Source of the DNA: Rhodococcus spongiicola
GTDB taxonomy: Bacteria > Actinomycetota > Actinomycetes > Mycobacteriales > Mycobacteriaceae
Direction: 5' to 3'
NCBI RefSeq assembly: GCF_004011835.1
Contig: NZ_RKLN01000001.1
Location: 930,001 to 994,000, forward strand
Length of the DNA stretch: 64,000 nucleotides
Under the pieces are notes generated by a model, which searched no databases, had not been told where the DNA came from, and saw nothing but the letters and a program-made list of their open reading frames with translations. Shown here piece by piece: positions 46,933-55,476 of this stretch; position 1 is the stretch's first letter; each line of letters starts with the position of its first letter. The position numbers and the translations under genes are program-made.

Positions 46933-47406
46933 ATGCCCAGGCTGCTGCACCCCAATGCGGCGCACGTCGCCGACACGTTGATCGCTCGCGGCCACCACGG
47001 GGTGATCGTCAGCCAGCCCGCTCCGACACGCAGCTCGACCGAGGCCGCGACCGCGCTGGGCGCCGATCTCGGTTCCATCGTCAAGTCACTGGTGTTCCTC
47101 CTCGACGACGAACCGGTGCTGCTGCTGGTCTCCGGAGCGCACGAGGTGAACGTGGTTGCCACCGGCGCGCGCCTCCAAGGCACGCTCACGCGGGCACCGC
47201 TAGACGTCGTCCGTGAGGTGACCGGACAGCCGATCGGCGGGGTTGCGCCGCTGGGTCACCCCACCAACCTGCCCACCTACCTCGACAGCGCTCTCGACGA
47301 GTTCCCGGAGCTGTGGGCGGCGGCAGGGCACCCCGATACCGTTTTCCGCACCACGTTCCCGGAACTGCTGCGGGTGACGGCGGGCCTGGCAATCGACATG
47401 GACTGA
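46933..47406 (+). CDS. YbaK/EbsC-family aminoacyl-tRNA deacylase-like protein
   Basis: A 157-residue single-domain YbaK/ProX fold. The family hydrolyses mischarged tRNA, e.g. Cys-tRNA(Pro). Visible features are the conserved Lys in LGSIVKSLVFLLDDEPVLLLVSG and the glycine-rich VTGQPIGGVAPLGHPTNLPTYLD, which binds the 3' end of tRNA. The end (VFRTTFPELLRVTAG) is usual. Which aminoacyl-tRNA it edits cannot be told. ATG start; 114 bases before the flavin reductase in the same direction. Confidence 0.9.
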   Translation: MPRLLHPNAAHVADTLIARGHHGVIVSQPAPTRSSTEAATALGADLGSIVKSLVFLLDDEPVLLLVSGAHEVNVVATGARLQGTLTRAPLDVVREVTGQPIGGVAPLGHPTNLPTYLDSALDEFPELWAAAGHPDTVFRTTFPELLRVTAGLAIDMD

Positions 47407-47455
47407 CCCGCCTTTCCCGCCCGGAATGCCCGTGCCCGATTGATGAATGCGATTC

Positions 47456-47484
47456 CTGACTGGCCGGTGCAGCTGGCCTATAGT
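47456..47484 (+). promoter_or_regulatory. Promoter of the flavin reductase gene
   Basis: CTGACT (47456-47461), 17-base spacer, TATAGT (47479-47484). It excludes the upstream in-frame ATG 47443 as the start and leaves a leader of about 30 bases with GGAG at 47511. Confidence 0.6.
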
Positions 47485-47520
47485 GGCGGACAGCCGTCCA
47501 GGTTCGAATCGGAGAATCCC

Positions 47521-48072
47521 TTGCCGCAGTCCGTCGAGAATGCACCCGAACTTGCCGTCCCCTTCGCCGAGGGAGGCATCGGCAACGACGAGTACAAGGC
47601 CGCGATGCGACGCCATCCGGCCGGTGTCACGATCGTGACCCTCGATTCGAAGGACGGGCCGGTCGGCTTCACGGCGACATCGTTCGCGTCGCTGTCGATG
47701 AACCCGCCGCTGATCTCGTTCAACATCGCTCTCACCTCGTCGAGCATCAAGGCGCTCCACGCGGCCGACTCGATCGTCGTGCACCTACTCGGCGAGCACC
47801 AACAGCACCTGGCGCAGCGGTTCTCGCGCAGTGCCGATCAGCGCTTCAGCGACGAGTCCCTGTGGGGTCGCCTCGAGACGGGTGAGCCCGTCCTGCACGG
47901 AACCCCGATCTGGATGCGCGCCACCATCCACCGCCTGATTCCGGCCGGCGACCACACACTTGTCATCGGTCTGGTCACGCGAATGCACAACGACAACGAC
48001 GACGAGGCCTCTTCAGCCCCGCTGCTGTACCACGAGGGCAGCTACCACCGGCCGACACCGCTCGGCCCGTAG
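47521..48072 (+). CDS. Flavin-reductase-domain protein
   Basis: A 183-residue FMN-binding split-barrel protein. Typical flavin reductase blocks: [37 protein letters not shown] (binds the flavin phosphate) and [22 protein letters not shown]. Such proteins supply reduced flavin to two-component monooxygenases, but no oxygenase is next to it. The start is set at TTG 47521: a TATAGT -10 box at 47479 rules out the earlier ATG, and GGAG lies six bases before the TTG. The end is [11 protein letters not shown], common to the family. Confidence 0.88.
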   Translation: MPQSVENAPELAVPFAEGGIGNDEYKAAMRRHPAGVTIVTLDSKDGPVGFTATSFASLSMNPPLISFNIALTSSSIKALHAADSIVVHLLGEHQQHLAQRFSRSADQRFSDESLWGRLETGEPVLHGTPIWMRATIHRLIPAGDHTLVIGLVTRMHNDNDDEASSAPLLYHEGSYHRPTPLGP

Positions 48073-48111
48073 CACGGACTTCTGCCGGCCTCGACGCTGG
48101 CAGCATCCTGT

Positions 48112-48786
48112 TCATTCGCGGCGGAACACCAGCATGCGATCGGCTCCCCGCTGGAACTCGTAGTCGACGACGTGGACTCGGCCGCGGATGCCGTGCTTGC
48201 GCAGGTCGGAGAGCATATCGTCGAGTCCGGCATACGGCGTGGACGATCCCGCGGCCACCAACGGGAAGATGCGCAGTTCTCGGGTCACCCGCATCAGTTC
48301 CCGAATCGCCTCGACGTGGAAGCCGTAGTCGAGACCGTCGGAGTAGCTGAAGAGCAGATGCGAGCTGAGGGTCAGATCGAAGCCTTCGTCAACGAACGGG
48401 AGCACGGGCAGGCGGCTGGCGACATAGCGGCCCGGGTGTTGTCCAAGGTGGCCGGCGAACCGTTCGACCGCCTGTCGGCGGACCCGTTCGTGCTCATCGG
48501 GATCGGCGAAATACGTCCACCGATACTGCTCGCGACGGTCACCGACGTATCGGGCCCCCCGAGCTGCTTCCTGTTCCGCAAGTACGACAAGCGCTTCGGC
48601 GCTGTGCCCGAAATAGGCAATGTCACAGGCGATCACATCGCCACCACGGTCGCTAACCTCGGCGGTGAAGCTCGCCGCTCCGGCGGGACAGTCGAGGATC
48701 TTTCGGCGGAGGTCATTGTCGGTGAGCCCGAACATGGCTCGGTACTCGTCGAGTGAGCGGTCCTGGACCTCGATATCGCTGTTCAC
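48112..48786 (-). CDS. Class I SAM-dependent methyltransferase-like protein
   Basis: A 224-residue protein with a Rossmann SAM-binding motif ILDCPAGAASFTAEVSDRGGDVIACDIAYFG (about 30-60), an acidic end of strand 2 (CDIAY), then LPVLPFVDEGFDLTLSSHLLFSY as motifs II/III and a late helix-strand pair ending in a short basic tail. DCPAGA in place of DLGCG is a known variant. No substrate domain is recognised. GTG 48786 is chosen as similarity begins near it; no strong ribosome site is seen. Confidence 0.8.
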   Translation of the reverse strand: MNSDIEVQDRSLDEYRAMFGLTDNDLRRKILDCPAGAASFTAEVSDRGGDVIACDIAYFGHSAEALVVLAEQEAARGARYVGDRREQYRWTYFADPDEHERVRRQAVERFAGHLGQHPGRYVASRLPVLPFVDEGFDLTLSSHLLFSYSDGLDYGFHVEAIRELMRVTRELRIFPLVAAGSSTPYAGLDDMLSDLRKHGIRGRVHVVDYEFQRGADRMLVFRRE

Positions 48787-48955
48787 GGGACATTCGCCCG
48801 CTACTTCCCGGTCGCGAGGCCGGACGTGCCACCGCAAACACGGTCCTGAACCTCGACATCGCGAACGCGAGCGAATGTCCCTTGAACAGCGAAGGTTTCC
48901 CGCGAACTACCGAACGTGTCGGCGACCACGAACTCACGTCGTTCGGTGCCGGCTC

Positions 48956-48988
48956 TCCGTGGGGTGGACGATCCGCCCACCCCACGGA
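48956..48988 (-). terminator. Hairpin terminator after the hemophore-like gene
   Basis: TCCGTGGGGTGG (48956-48967) pairs perfectly with CCACCCCACGGA (48977-48988), loop of nine. It lies 11 bases past the stop of the minus-strand secreted protein. Confidence 0.8.
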
Positions 48989-48998
48989 CAGTGGTGCG

Positions 48999-49415
48999 TC
49001 AGTAGTTGCCGCAGGTGTCCGCGATAACCTGTGCCTTCTCGCTCATTACGGACCGCTGGCTTGTCGACGGCTTCCCGGGACGGTCGCGGTTCTCGCTCAT
49101 GGCCTGCCGTTCCTCGGGCGACATCGCCCTGAACGCCTCGCGCTTCTCGTCGCGATTGTCCATCACGCCCTGCCGTTCCTCGGGCGACTTCGCCCAGAAC
49201 GCCTCACGCTTCTCCTTCGCTTCAGGATTTTCGTCCAGCCACGCGGCGAGCTGCGGGGCCTCGGCGCGGATCGCCGCGTCGATCTGGTCGGCACTGCATG
49301 TGGTGCTCGCGAGGGGCCCCGGCTGGGCCGAGGCCACGCCGGGAACGAGGACGGCGGCGGCGACAGCACCGGCTGCCGCGATGCCGAGCTTCAGTCGTGT
49401 TCGTGAGATACTCAT
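48999..49415 (-). CDS. Hemophore-related secreted protein with an internal duplication
   Basis: A 138-residue exported protein: signal peptide about 1-30 (LGIAAAGAVAAAVLVPGVASA), then the start of the actinobacterial haemophore family, TTCSADQIDAAIRAEAPQLAAWLDENPE, and a closing IADTCGNY. Cys40 and Cys135 probably form the single disulfide. The middle holds two nearly identical 21-22-residue units (69-90 and 91-111; KREAF.A.SPEERQ). This family includes the mycobacterial heme-binding Rv0203. The repeats lengthen the helix region. It may shuttle heme, which would fit the MhuD gene elsewhere in the window. Confidence 0.82.
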   Translation of the reverse strand: MSISRTRLKLGIAAAGAVAAAVLVPGVASAQPGPLASTTCSADQIDAAIRAEAPQLAAWLDENPEAKEKREAFWAKSPEERQGVMDNRDEKREAFRAMSPEERQAMSENRDRPGKPSTSQRSVMSEKAQVIADTCGNY

Positions 49416-49597
49416 GCAGGTTCCTCTCGTAGTGTGGGTCGAACGGCATCGACACTACGATCGCGATCTGCACGTTGACTGTGTTGCGCCTCCGTACTTC
49501 CTGTGAATCCACTTGCACCGAAGATGCATTCACGGCATTCGTGCCGTACCCGGAATGTCCGGCCGGGCGACCTCGTGACGGATATCCCCCGAGGAGA

Positions 49598-50917
49598 TCA
49601 CACGCACTTTGAGGCGCCGGCGATGCGCTCGGTGAAACCGCGGGTCTCGGGAACCGGGTTCCACAGACCATCCGTCTTGCCGTAATTCCAGGTCGCCTCG
49701 CCGGCGACCAGTTTCCGAATAGCGCTCACGAGCCGATCGACGTCGTCGGAGCCGGTGCCCAGGCCGAGGCTCGCGCGCACGGCACCATCGGCGTGGCCGA
49801 TACGGTGCAGTAGCGGATGGGCGCAGAACCGACCGTCACGCACGCCGATGCCGTGCTCGGCCGACAGGTATGCCGCGATGTGGCCGGGTTCGAAGCCGTC
49901 AATCGTGAAGGTCACGATGCCGAGACTGTCGGGGGCGTCCGACCACAGACGCAGCAGGTGCACGCCGTCGATCTCTGCGAGCCCCTCCGTCAGCCGTGTC
50001 GACAGGACGCGCTCGTGCTCGACGATCTCCGCGAAATCCAACGCGGACAACGCATCACACGCCGCAGCCAGTGCGGCGACACCGAGGACGTTGGGACTAC
50101 CTGCCTCGTGACGGGCTGGGGCCGGAGCCCAGCAGGTCTCGTCGATCGTCACCTCACGCACGGCGCCACCGCCCGCGAGGTAGGGCTCGGCCTCGTCGAG
50201 CCAGTCGCGACGGCCGACGAGCACCCCGGCACCGAACGGCGCGTACAGCTTGTGGCCGGAGAAGGCCAAGTAGTCGACCCCCGTATCGGCCAGGTTGACG
50301 CGGCGGTGCGGGGCCAGTTGCGCACCATCGACGAGGATGCGCGCACCGCAGCGATGTGCAGCCTCGGCCAGCTCGGCGATCGGCAGGACCTCACCGGTGA
50401 CGTTGGAGGCACCGGTGACCGCGAGCAGCGCGGCAGGCTTGGCGCACAGTTCGGCAACCAGGCGGCGGACAGTCTCGGTGACGGTGTCGGCGGCCTCGAC
50501 GATGCGGGAATTCTTCCACGGCAACAGATTTGCATGGTGTTCGATATCCAGGACGACCACGTCACCGGGCACGCAGCCCGCGAGGAGGTTGAGCGAGTCG
50601 GTGGTGTTGCGGGTGAACACCACGACCTGGTCGTCGTCGGCACCAACGAAGCGCTCGACGCTGCCACGGGCGTTCTCATACGCGTCGGTGCTCACCCGGG
50701 ACGCGTAACCGGCGCCGCGGTGGACGCTGGCGTAGAACGGCAGCAATCCGTGGACGCGGTCGGTGACCTGCGCCAAGGCGGGCGCGCTGGCGGCGTAGTC
50801 GAAGTTCGCGTAGGTACAGGTCCCACCCCCGACGAGAGGAACCTGCAGGTCACAGCCGGACACCCGGGCGAGCGGGGCGGTGGCACAGTCGACGGCAGTC
50901 AGTACGGCGGTCATCAC
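49598..50917 (-). CDS. SufS-like class V aminotransferase / cysteine desulfurase homologue
   Basis: A 439-residue PLP enzyme of the class V/SufS group. Internal aldimine Lys223 is in FSGHKLYAPFG, PLP phosphate region TRNTTDSLNLLA, and ILVDGAQLAPH holds the PLP-binding Asp. A cysteine, C360, sits in VRDGRFCAHPLL, the place of the SufS catalytic Cys (RxGxxCA), so sulfur removal from cysteine is plausible. A SAM-IV riboswitch upstream ties it to sulfur amino acid metabolism. No suf genes are near. ATG 50917 follows AAGGAT. Similar to Rv3778c, by memory. Confidence 0.85.
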   Translation of the reverse strand: MMTAVLTAVDCATAPLARVSGCDLQVPLVGGGTCTYANFDYAASAPALAQVTDRVHGLLPFYASVHRGAGYASRVSTDAYENARGSVERFVGADDDQVVVFTRNTTDSLNLLAGCVPGDVVVLDIEHHANLLPWKNSRIVEAADTVTETVRRLVAELCAKPAALLAVTGASNVTGEVLPIAELAEAAHRCGARILVDGAQLAPHRRVNLADTGVDYLAFSGHKLYAPFGAGVLVGRRDWLDEAEPYLAGGGAVREVTIDETCWAPAPARHEAGSPNVLGVAALAAACDALSALDFAEIVEHERVLSTRLTEGLAEIDGVHLLRLWSDAPDSLGIVTFTIDGFEPGHIAAYLSAEHGIGVRDGRFCAHPLLHRIGHADGAVRASLGLGTGSDDVDRLVSAIRKLVAGEATWNYGKTDGLWNPVPETRGFTERIAGASKCV

Positions 50918-50964
50918 AACATCCTTCGAGTCCAGGGACTCGTCGGCTGACGGTTGGCGCCATC

Positions 50965-51082
50965 GGAGTCCGCGCTTGTCATGTCCTTGTGGACCATGAC
51001 CCGGTCGTCACCCGGAGCACCCCACCGCGGTTGGAGGGTTGCCGACCAGCTAGCCGGGGCTTGACGCTGGTACTCGTGACCT
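50965..51082 (-). promoter_or_regulatory. SAM-IV riboswitch
   Basis: Read on the minus strand, the region has the full SAM-IV core in order: GGTCACGAGTACCAGCGTC, then GCCCCGGCTAGCTGG, TCGGCAACCCTCCAACCGCG, GTGGGGTGCTCCGGGTGACG, ACC and the 3' pseudoknot part AAGCGCGGACTCC. It is very close to the mycobacterial SAM-IV RNA I remember. It would sense S-adenosylmethionine and reduce expression of the SufS-like gene 48 bases further on. Boundaries are good to within a few bases. Confidence 0.92.
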
Positions 51083-51089
51083 GGGGACG

Positions 51090-51119
51090 AGGATTGCAGA
51101 GCGATTCCGGTGATGTCAA
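51090..51119 (-). promoter_or_regulatory. Promoter driving the SAM-IV leader
   Basis: TTGACA (51119-51114) on the minus strand with AATCCT (51095-51090) 18 bases downstream. The transcript would start just before the riboswitch. The -35 is perfect, the -10 weak. Confidence 0.55.
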
Positions 51120-51131
51120 CCCCGGGCGCCG

Positions 51132-51692
51132 TCAGTGTTGGACTTCCAGGTTGGATCCCAAGGACTTCAGTCCATTGATGACGGCCGCCTCGAGGGCTTC
51201 GAAGTCCGTCTTGCGAGTCATTCTGCCCGTTGCCTTTTCGAGTCGACGCAGCTCCGCGAGTGGGCCGAGCAGAACCGCGGCGACCACCTGAGCGGGAGCG
51301 TCGATGGCCAACCGCCGAGAATCGAGCCAGGCGCGTAGGCCGATCCCGAAGTCCCGAGCGGCCGGCCCCAACTCGCCCCGCTGTCCATTGCGTTCAATCA
51401 GGGCGGCGAGCCCTGGATGCGCGCGACTCCAGGTTCGGTCCGCGGCTGCCGCGGCGGCATATCCGCCTCGTTCGAGTGCAGCGAGAAACGCGGCTGACCA
51501 GGCTCTGATGGCCTCGTCGGCTGCGGCCGCCTCCACCCGGTCCAGAGAGCCGACGTGGTGATACACGCTGCCGTTGCTGACTCCGGACTCGGCGACCAGG
51601 GAGCGCACGGTCAGAGCATCGATGCCGTCGCGATCGATGATCGCTAACGCCGCTTCCAGCAGGCGTTTCGCCGTTGCCGATGATGACTCCAC
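51132..51692 (-). CDS. TetR-family repressor of the thioesterase locus
   Basis: A 186-residue TetR protein with a helix-turn-helix at about 8-50 (RLLEAALAIIDRDGIDALTVRSLVAESGVSNGSVYHHVGSLDRV). The C-terminal domain is of the small-ligand TetR_C type (AAVLLGPLAELRRLEKA). It is divergent from a hotdog thioesterase, and two 15-bp GAGCA-n-TGCTC palindromes lie between the starts, so local control is likely, perhaps by an acyl-CoA. GTG 51692. The stop is 50 bases upstream of the SAM-IV leader. Confidence 0.9.
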   Translation of the reverse strand: MESSSATAKRLLEAALAIIDRDGIDALTVRSLVAESGVSNGSVYHHVGSLDRVEAAAADEAIRAWSAAFLAALERGGYAAAAAADRTWSRAHPGLAALIERNGQRGELGPAARDFGIGLRAWLDSRRLAIDAPAQVVAAVLLGPLAELRRLEKATGRMTRKTDFEALEAAVINGLKSLGSNLEVQH

Positions 51693-51712
51693 GGCGGAAG
51701 CCTAGACGAGGC

Positions 51713-51727
51713 TGGAGCATTGTTCTA
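51713..51727. promoter_or_regulatory. TetR operator, copy 1
   Basis: TGGAGCATTGTTCTA, one mismatch from a perfect GAGCA-T-TGCTC inverted repeat, 21 bases ahead of the tetR start. Centre is 31 bases (three helical turns) from copy 2. Confidence 0.65.
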
Positions 51728-51743
51728 CTCTCCCATGACGGAC

Positions 51744-51758
51744 TAGAGCATTGCTCCA
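51744..51758. promoter_or_regulatory. TetR operator, copy 2
   Basis: TAGAGCATTGCTCCA with a perfect GAGCA-T-TGCTC core, 36 bases ahead of the thioesterase start. Pairs with copy 1. Confidence 0.7.
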
Positions 51759-51793
51759 ACCGCCGCGCGGCTTGGAAAGAGAAGGGAAGTTCA

Positions 51794-52234
51794 GTGGCAG
51801 CAACCGAAGCGATGACGGCGATGCCGTGGATTCAATGGCTCGATCTCGACACAGAGCTGGGCTCCGACGGGTCCGTGCGAGCGACGTTGTCTCGCACCAA
51901 GGCCGAACACGTGAACCACAACGGCCACGTCAACGCGCCAGTCGTATACGGCGTGGCCGAAGTGGCCGGTGCGGGTGCCGCGGTGGTGGCGGCGGGGAGC
52001 GCAGGCAGTGGCGCGTACACCGTGATCAAGAGTGCCGCCATCGAGTACAGACGCCCGGCTCGCGGAGGAATTTCCGCGGAGAGCCGGGTCGACACGGAGA
52101 CGGTCGCTGAAATCCAACGAGCTCTCGAAGCTGGGGGCCGTTGTGACATCGATGTCGACGTCGAATTGACGGACGCCGACGGCGCTACGGCCGGTACCTG
52201 CCGGTTCGTCGTCAGCTTCCGGCCGTCGAGGTAG
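51794..52234 (+). CDS. Hotdog-fold thioesterase-like protein
   Basis: A 146-residue hotdog protein related to PaaI/DUF4442. VNHNGHVNAPVVYGVAEVAGAGAAVVAA holds the turn and long helix that in the family bind acyl-CoA, with Asn-Gly-His in place of HGG. AIEYRRPARGGISAESRV and TAGTCRFVVSF form the last strands. It may cleave or only bind acyl-CoA. GTG 51794 is chosen for GAAGGGAAG five bases upstream. Divergent TetR with twin operators suggests substrate-induced expression. Confidence 0.78.
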   Translation: MAATEAMTAMPWIQWLDLDTELGSDGSVRATLSRTKAEHVNHNGHVNAPVVYGVAEVAGAGAAVVAAGSAGSGAYTVIKSAAIEYRRPARGGISAESRVDTETVAEIQRALEAGGRCDIDVDVELTDADGATAGTCRFVVSFRPSR

Positions 52235-52320
52235 TCACGAGGCCGACCCCACGGTGAGCTGGGCGGGTCAGCGGGCGCCAGGAAGCCACGGCTCGCGGCG
52301 TGATCAGACCCTCCATAAGA

Positions 52321-52360
52321 CAGGCGGCCGATGCCCCGTCAACTGGGCATCGGCCGCCTG
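52321..52360. terminator. Bidirectional hairpin between thioesterase and betA
   Basis: CAGGCGGCCGATGCCC (52321-52336) pairs perfectly with GGGCATCGGCCGCCTG (52345-52360), loop of eight. The flanking genes converge on it. Confidence 0.88.
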
Positions 52361-52390
52361 CGACCATTTCCGATCCGACCCGAAGGGGTG

Positions 52391-53971
52391 TCAGCCTCGG
52401 TCGGCCTTGATCAGATCCGCGCACCGCTCGCCGACCATCATCACGGTGATGTTCGGGTTCACGGTGGTGTGCTCCGGGAACACCGAGGCGTCGGCGACGC
52501 GCAGGCCCTGCACACCCTTGACACGCAGTTGCGGGTCGAGCGGCGACATGTCGTCAGCGTCCGCGCCCATCCGAACGGTGCCGATGGGGTGATAGACGGT
52601 GTTGTGGGTGCGGCGAATGTAGTCGGCCAGTTCCTCGTCGGACTGCACGTCCTTTCCGGGGAACAACTCCTTGCCGGTCCATTCACTCATCGCCGGCTGA
52701 GCGGCGATCTCACGCGCGCGCCGGATTCCGGCGATCATGATCCGCATGTCGTAGCCCTCGGGATCGGTGAAGTACCGCGGATCGACGCGCGGCTTGTCCC
52801 GGAAGTCCCGGGACCGTAGGCGCACCGTGCCACGTGAACGCGCATGCGTGATGTTGGGGGTGAGGCAGAAGACGTTCTCAGCCGTGGGGTAGCCCTGACG
52901 CAGAGTGTGCATGTCGAACGGCACCGACCCGTAGTGCATCATCAGGTCCGGCCGGTCCAGGCCCTCGTCCACCGTCGTGAAGACGCCGATCTCCCACCAC
53001 TGGGTGGAGGATTCGACCATGGGCTGCATCGCCTCCCACGAGATGACGCCCTCCGGATGATCCTGCAGGTTGGCACCGACTCCGGGAGAATCGACGAGCA
53101 CGTCGATGCCGTGCTCGCGCAGATGCTCGGTGGGGCCGATTCCCGAGAGCATCAGCAGCTTCGGCGAGTCGATGGCTCCGGCCGACAAGACCACTTCGCT
53201 CGTTGCCCGGATGACTCGCGGACGCCCGAACTGGTTGTCCACCACCTCGACCCCGACGCACCGGGTGCCGTCGAACACCAGTCGGGTGGCACGTCGACCC
53301 GTCAGCAGTGTGAAGTTCTCCCGATCGGCGATCGGGTGAATGTACGACACCGAAGACGAGGCCCGGGTGCCGTCGGCGCGCCGGTTGATCTGCAGGAAGT
53401 TGGCCCCGTTGATCACGGTGCTGCCGGTGTTGAACTGCGTTGTGGGGATGCCGTCCTGCTCGCACGCCTCGAGTAGCGCCACCCCGCAGGGATCGGCCGG
53501 CGGGACGTTCATCAGATGCACGGGGCCGCTGTCACCGTGATGCGGTGCATCCGGGCCGGCGTCTACGTTGGTCTCGAGACGCTTGAGCACCGGCCAGAGC
53601 GTGTCCTGGTTCCAGCCGGTGGCACCGTGCTCCGACTCCCACTCGTTCAGGTCTTCGGCGGGAGGCCAGAACGCGATGCACGAATTGTGCGAGGAGCATC
53701 CGCCCATCACCTTGGCTCGGGCGTGACGCAGGAACGAGTTGCCGTTCTCCTGCGGTTCCACGGGATAGTCCCAGTCGTAACCGGATTCGAGCAACTCCAT
53801 CCACCGGTCGAGTTGCAGCACCTCGGGGATGTTGCGGTCGTCGGGGCCGGCTTCGATCAGCGCGACCGTGACGGCGGGATCCTCCGACAGTCGCGCCGCG
53901 ACGGCCGAACCTGCCGAGCCCCCGCCGATCACGACGTAGTCAAAGGTGCTGCCGGCAGCCGATTCGTTCAT
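52391..53971 (-). CDS. betA: Choline dehydrogenase (GMC oxidoreductase)
   Basis: A 526-residue GMC flavoenzyme that would oxidise choline to betaine aldehyde. FAD fold: DYVVIGGGSAGSAVAARLSE (11-30) and IEAGPDD; GMC signature 1 HARAKVMGGCSSHNSCIAFW, signature 2 SAGAIDSPKLLMLSGIGP. The catalytic His is in TVYHPIGTVRMG and the second active-site His/Asn in TTVNPNITVMM. Assignment as choline dehydrogenase comes mostly from the coupled betB and betT genes. The ATG overlaps the betB stop as ATGA. Downstream terminator hairpin at 52321. Confidence 0.9.
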   Translation of the reverse strand: MNESAAGSTFDYVVIGGGSAGSAVAARLSEDPAVTVALIEAGPDDRNIPEVLQLDRWMELLESGYDWDYPVEPQENGNSFLRHARAKVMGGCSSHNSCIAFWPPAEDLNEWESEHGATGWNQDTLWPVLKRLETNVDAGPDAPHHGDSGPVHLMNVPPADPCGVALLEACEQDGIPTTQFNTGSTVINGANFLQINRRADGTRASSSVSYIHPIADRENFTLLTGRRATRLVFDGTRCVGVEVVDNQFGRPRVIRATSEVVLSAGAIDSPKLLMLSGIGPTEHLREHGIDVLVDSPGVGANLQDHPEGVISWEAMQPMVESSTQWWEIGVFTTVDEGLDRPDLMMHYGSVPFDMHTLRQGYPTAENVFCLTPNITHARSRGTVRLRSRDFRDKPRVDPRYFTDPEGYDMRIMIAGIRRAREIAAQPAMSEWTGKELFPGKDVQSDEELADYIRRTHNTVYHPIGTVRMGADADDMSPLDPQLRVKGVQGLRVADASVFPEHTTVNPNITVMMVGERCADLIKADRG

Positions 53972-55476
53972 CGGTTCTCCTGCTGTGATGCGTTCTCGAA
54001 CCAGCCGGTGACGGCAGGTTCGATGTTCTGATAGACGTGCTTGGCCTCGCGGTATTCGTCGAGGCCGGTGGGCCCGAGTTCACGACCCACCCCGGACTGG
54101 CCGAATCCACCCCACTCCGCCTGCGGCAGGTAGGGGTGGAAATCGTTGATCCAGATGGTGCCGTGACGCAACCGGTTCGCCACCCGCTGCGCCCGTCCGG
54201 CGTCCTGAGTCCATACGGCGCCGGCGAGGCCGTAGTGAGTGTCGTTACCGATTCGCACGGCATCGTCCTCGTCGGTGAACGTCTCAACCGTGACGACGGG
54301 CCCGAAGGCCTCGTCGACCACTACGGACATCCCGCTACGCACCTGGTCGAGCACGGTCGGCAGGTAGTAGTAGCCGGCGTCGAGATCGGTGTCCCCGGAC
54401 GTGCCGGTGGCGAATGCGCCGCCGCAGCGGACCCGCGCCCCCTCGGCGACACCGGCCTTCACGTAGGCGTCCACCTTGTCGCGGTGCGCCGCCGAGATGA
54501 GCGGGCCGGTCTCGGCCCGCTCATCGAACGGACCACCGAGCCGAATCTGCTGTGCACGGGCCACGAGCGCATCGGTGAACTTCTCTGCGATCGACTCCTG
54601 CACGACGATCCGGGCACCCGCGGAGCACACCTGCCCCGAGTGAACGAACGCGCCGTTGAGCGCATTGTCGACAGCAGCATCGAAGTCGGCATCGGCGAAG
54701 ATCACATTCGGGTTCTTGCCACCGAGCTCGAGTGCCACCTTCTTCACTGTCGCGGCAGCGGCCGCGGCCACGACCCGGCCGGTCACCAGCCCGCCGGTGA
54801 ACGAGACCAGGTCGACGTCCGGGTGCTCACTCAGGGGAGCGCCGGCATCCGGGCCGTTGCCGGTGACGAGGTTGGCGACGCCCGCGGGCAGACCGAGCTC
54901 GTCGAGCACCTCCATCATGAGGATCGAGGTGTGCGGGGTGAGCTCGGCCGGTTTGAGCACGAACGTGCAGCCCGCGGCCAGAGCGGGCCCGATCTTCCAT
55001 GCGGCCTGGAGCAGCGGATAGTTCCAGGGGGTGATCATCCCGCACACGCCGACCGGCTCGTACTGGATGCGGCTGACGACGCTGGCGCTGCCCGCGTCGA
55101 CGAGTCGCCCCGCATCCTGTGCGGCCACGCGGCCGAAGTACTCGAAGCACGCCGTGATGTCGTCCATGTCGATCTCGGACTCGACGAGCCGCTTCCCGGT
55201 GTCGAGGGATTCGGCGCGGGCGAACTCGGCCTTGCGTTCGCGCAACCGCTGCGCCACCCGAAGCAGGAAGGCGCCGCGTTCGCTTGCCGGGACACCGGAC
55301 CAGCGGCCATCGTCGAAGGCGCTGCGCGCCGCGGCGATGGCCTTTTCCGTGTCGACGCGGGTGGCCTCGCTGACCGTCCCGACAAGCTCACGGGTGGCGG
55401 GACACTCGATGTCCCGGACACCTCCGTCCGCAGCGGCCTGCCACGTGCCGTCGATGAACAGGGTGCGAGCGCTCAC
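53968..55476 (-). CDS. betB: Betaine aldehyde dehydrogenase
   Basis: A 502-residue NAD-dependent aldehyde dehydrogenase. Catalytic Cys284 is in HSGQVCSAGAR, general base Glu250 in ALELGGKNPNV, and the cofactor region is in TPWNYPLLQAAWKIGPALAAGC and SFTGGLVTGR. Makes glycine betaine, the osmoprotectant. GTG 55476 overlaps the betT stop as GTGA, and the end overlaps betA as ATGA, so the three genes form a tightly coupled operon. The final residues (VTGWFENASQQENR) are slightly longer than in E. coli BetB. Confidence 0.93.
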   Translation of the reverse strand: MSARTLFIDGTWQAAADGGVRDIECPATRELVGTVSEATRVDTEKAIAAARSAFDDGRWSGVPASERGAFLLRVAQRLRERKAEFARAESLDTGKRLVESEIDMDDITACFEYFGRVAAQDAGRLVDAGSASVVSRIQYEPVGVCGMITPWNYPLLQAAWKIGPALAAGCTFVLKPAELTPHTSILMMEVLDELGLPAGVANLVTGNGPDAGAPLSEHPDVDLVSFTGGLVTGRVVAAAAAATVKKVALELGGKNPNVIFADADFDAAVDNALNGAFVHSGQVCSAGARIVVQESIAEKFTDALVARAQQIRLGGPFDERAETGPLISAAHRDKVDAYVKAGVAEGARVRCGGAFATGTSGDTDLDAGYYYLPTVLDQVRSGMSVVVDEAFGPVVTVETFTDEDDAVRIGNDTHYGLAGAVWTQDAGRAQRVANRLRHGTIWINDFHPYLPQAEWGGFGQSGVGRELGPTGLDEYREAKHVYQNIEPAVTGWFENASQQENR

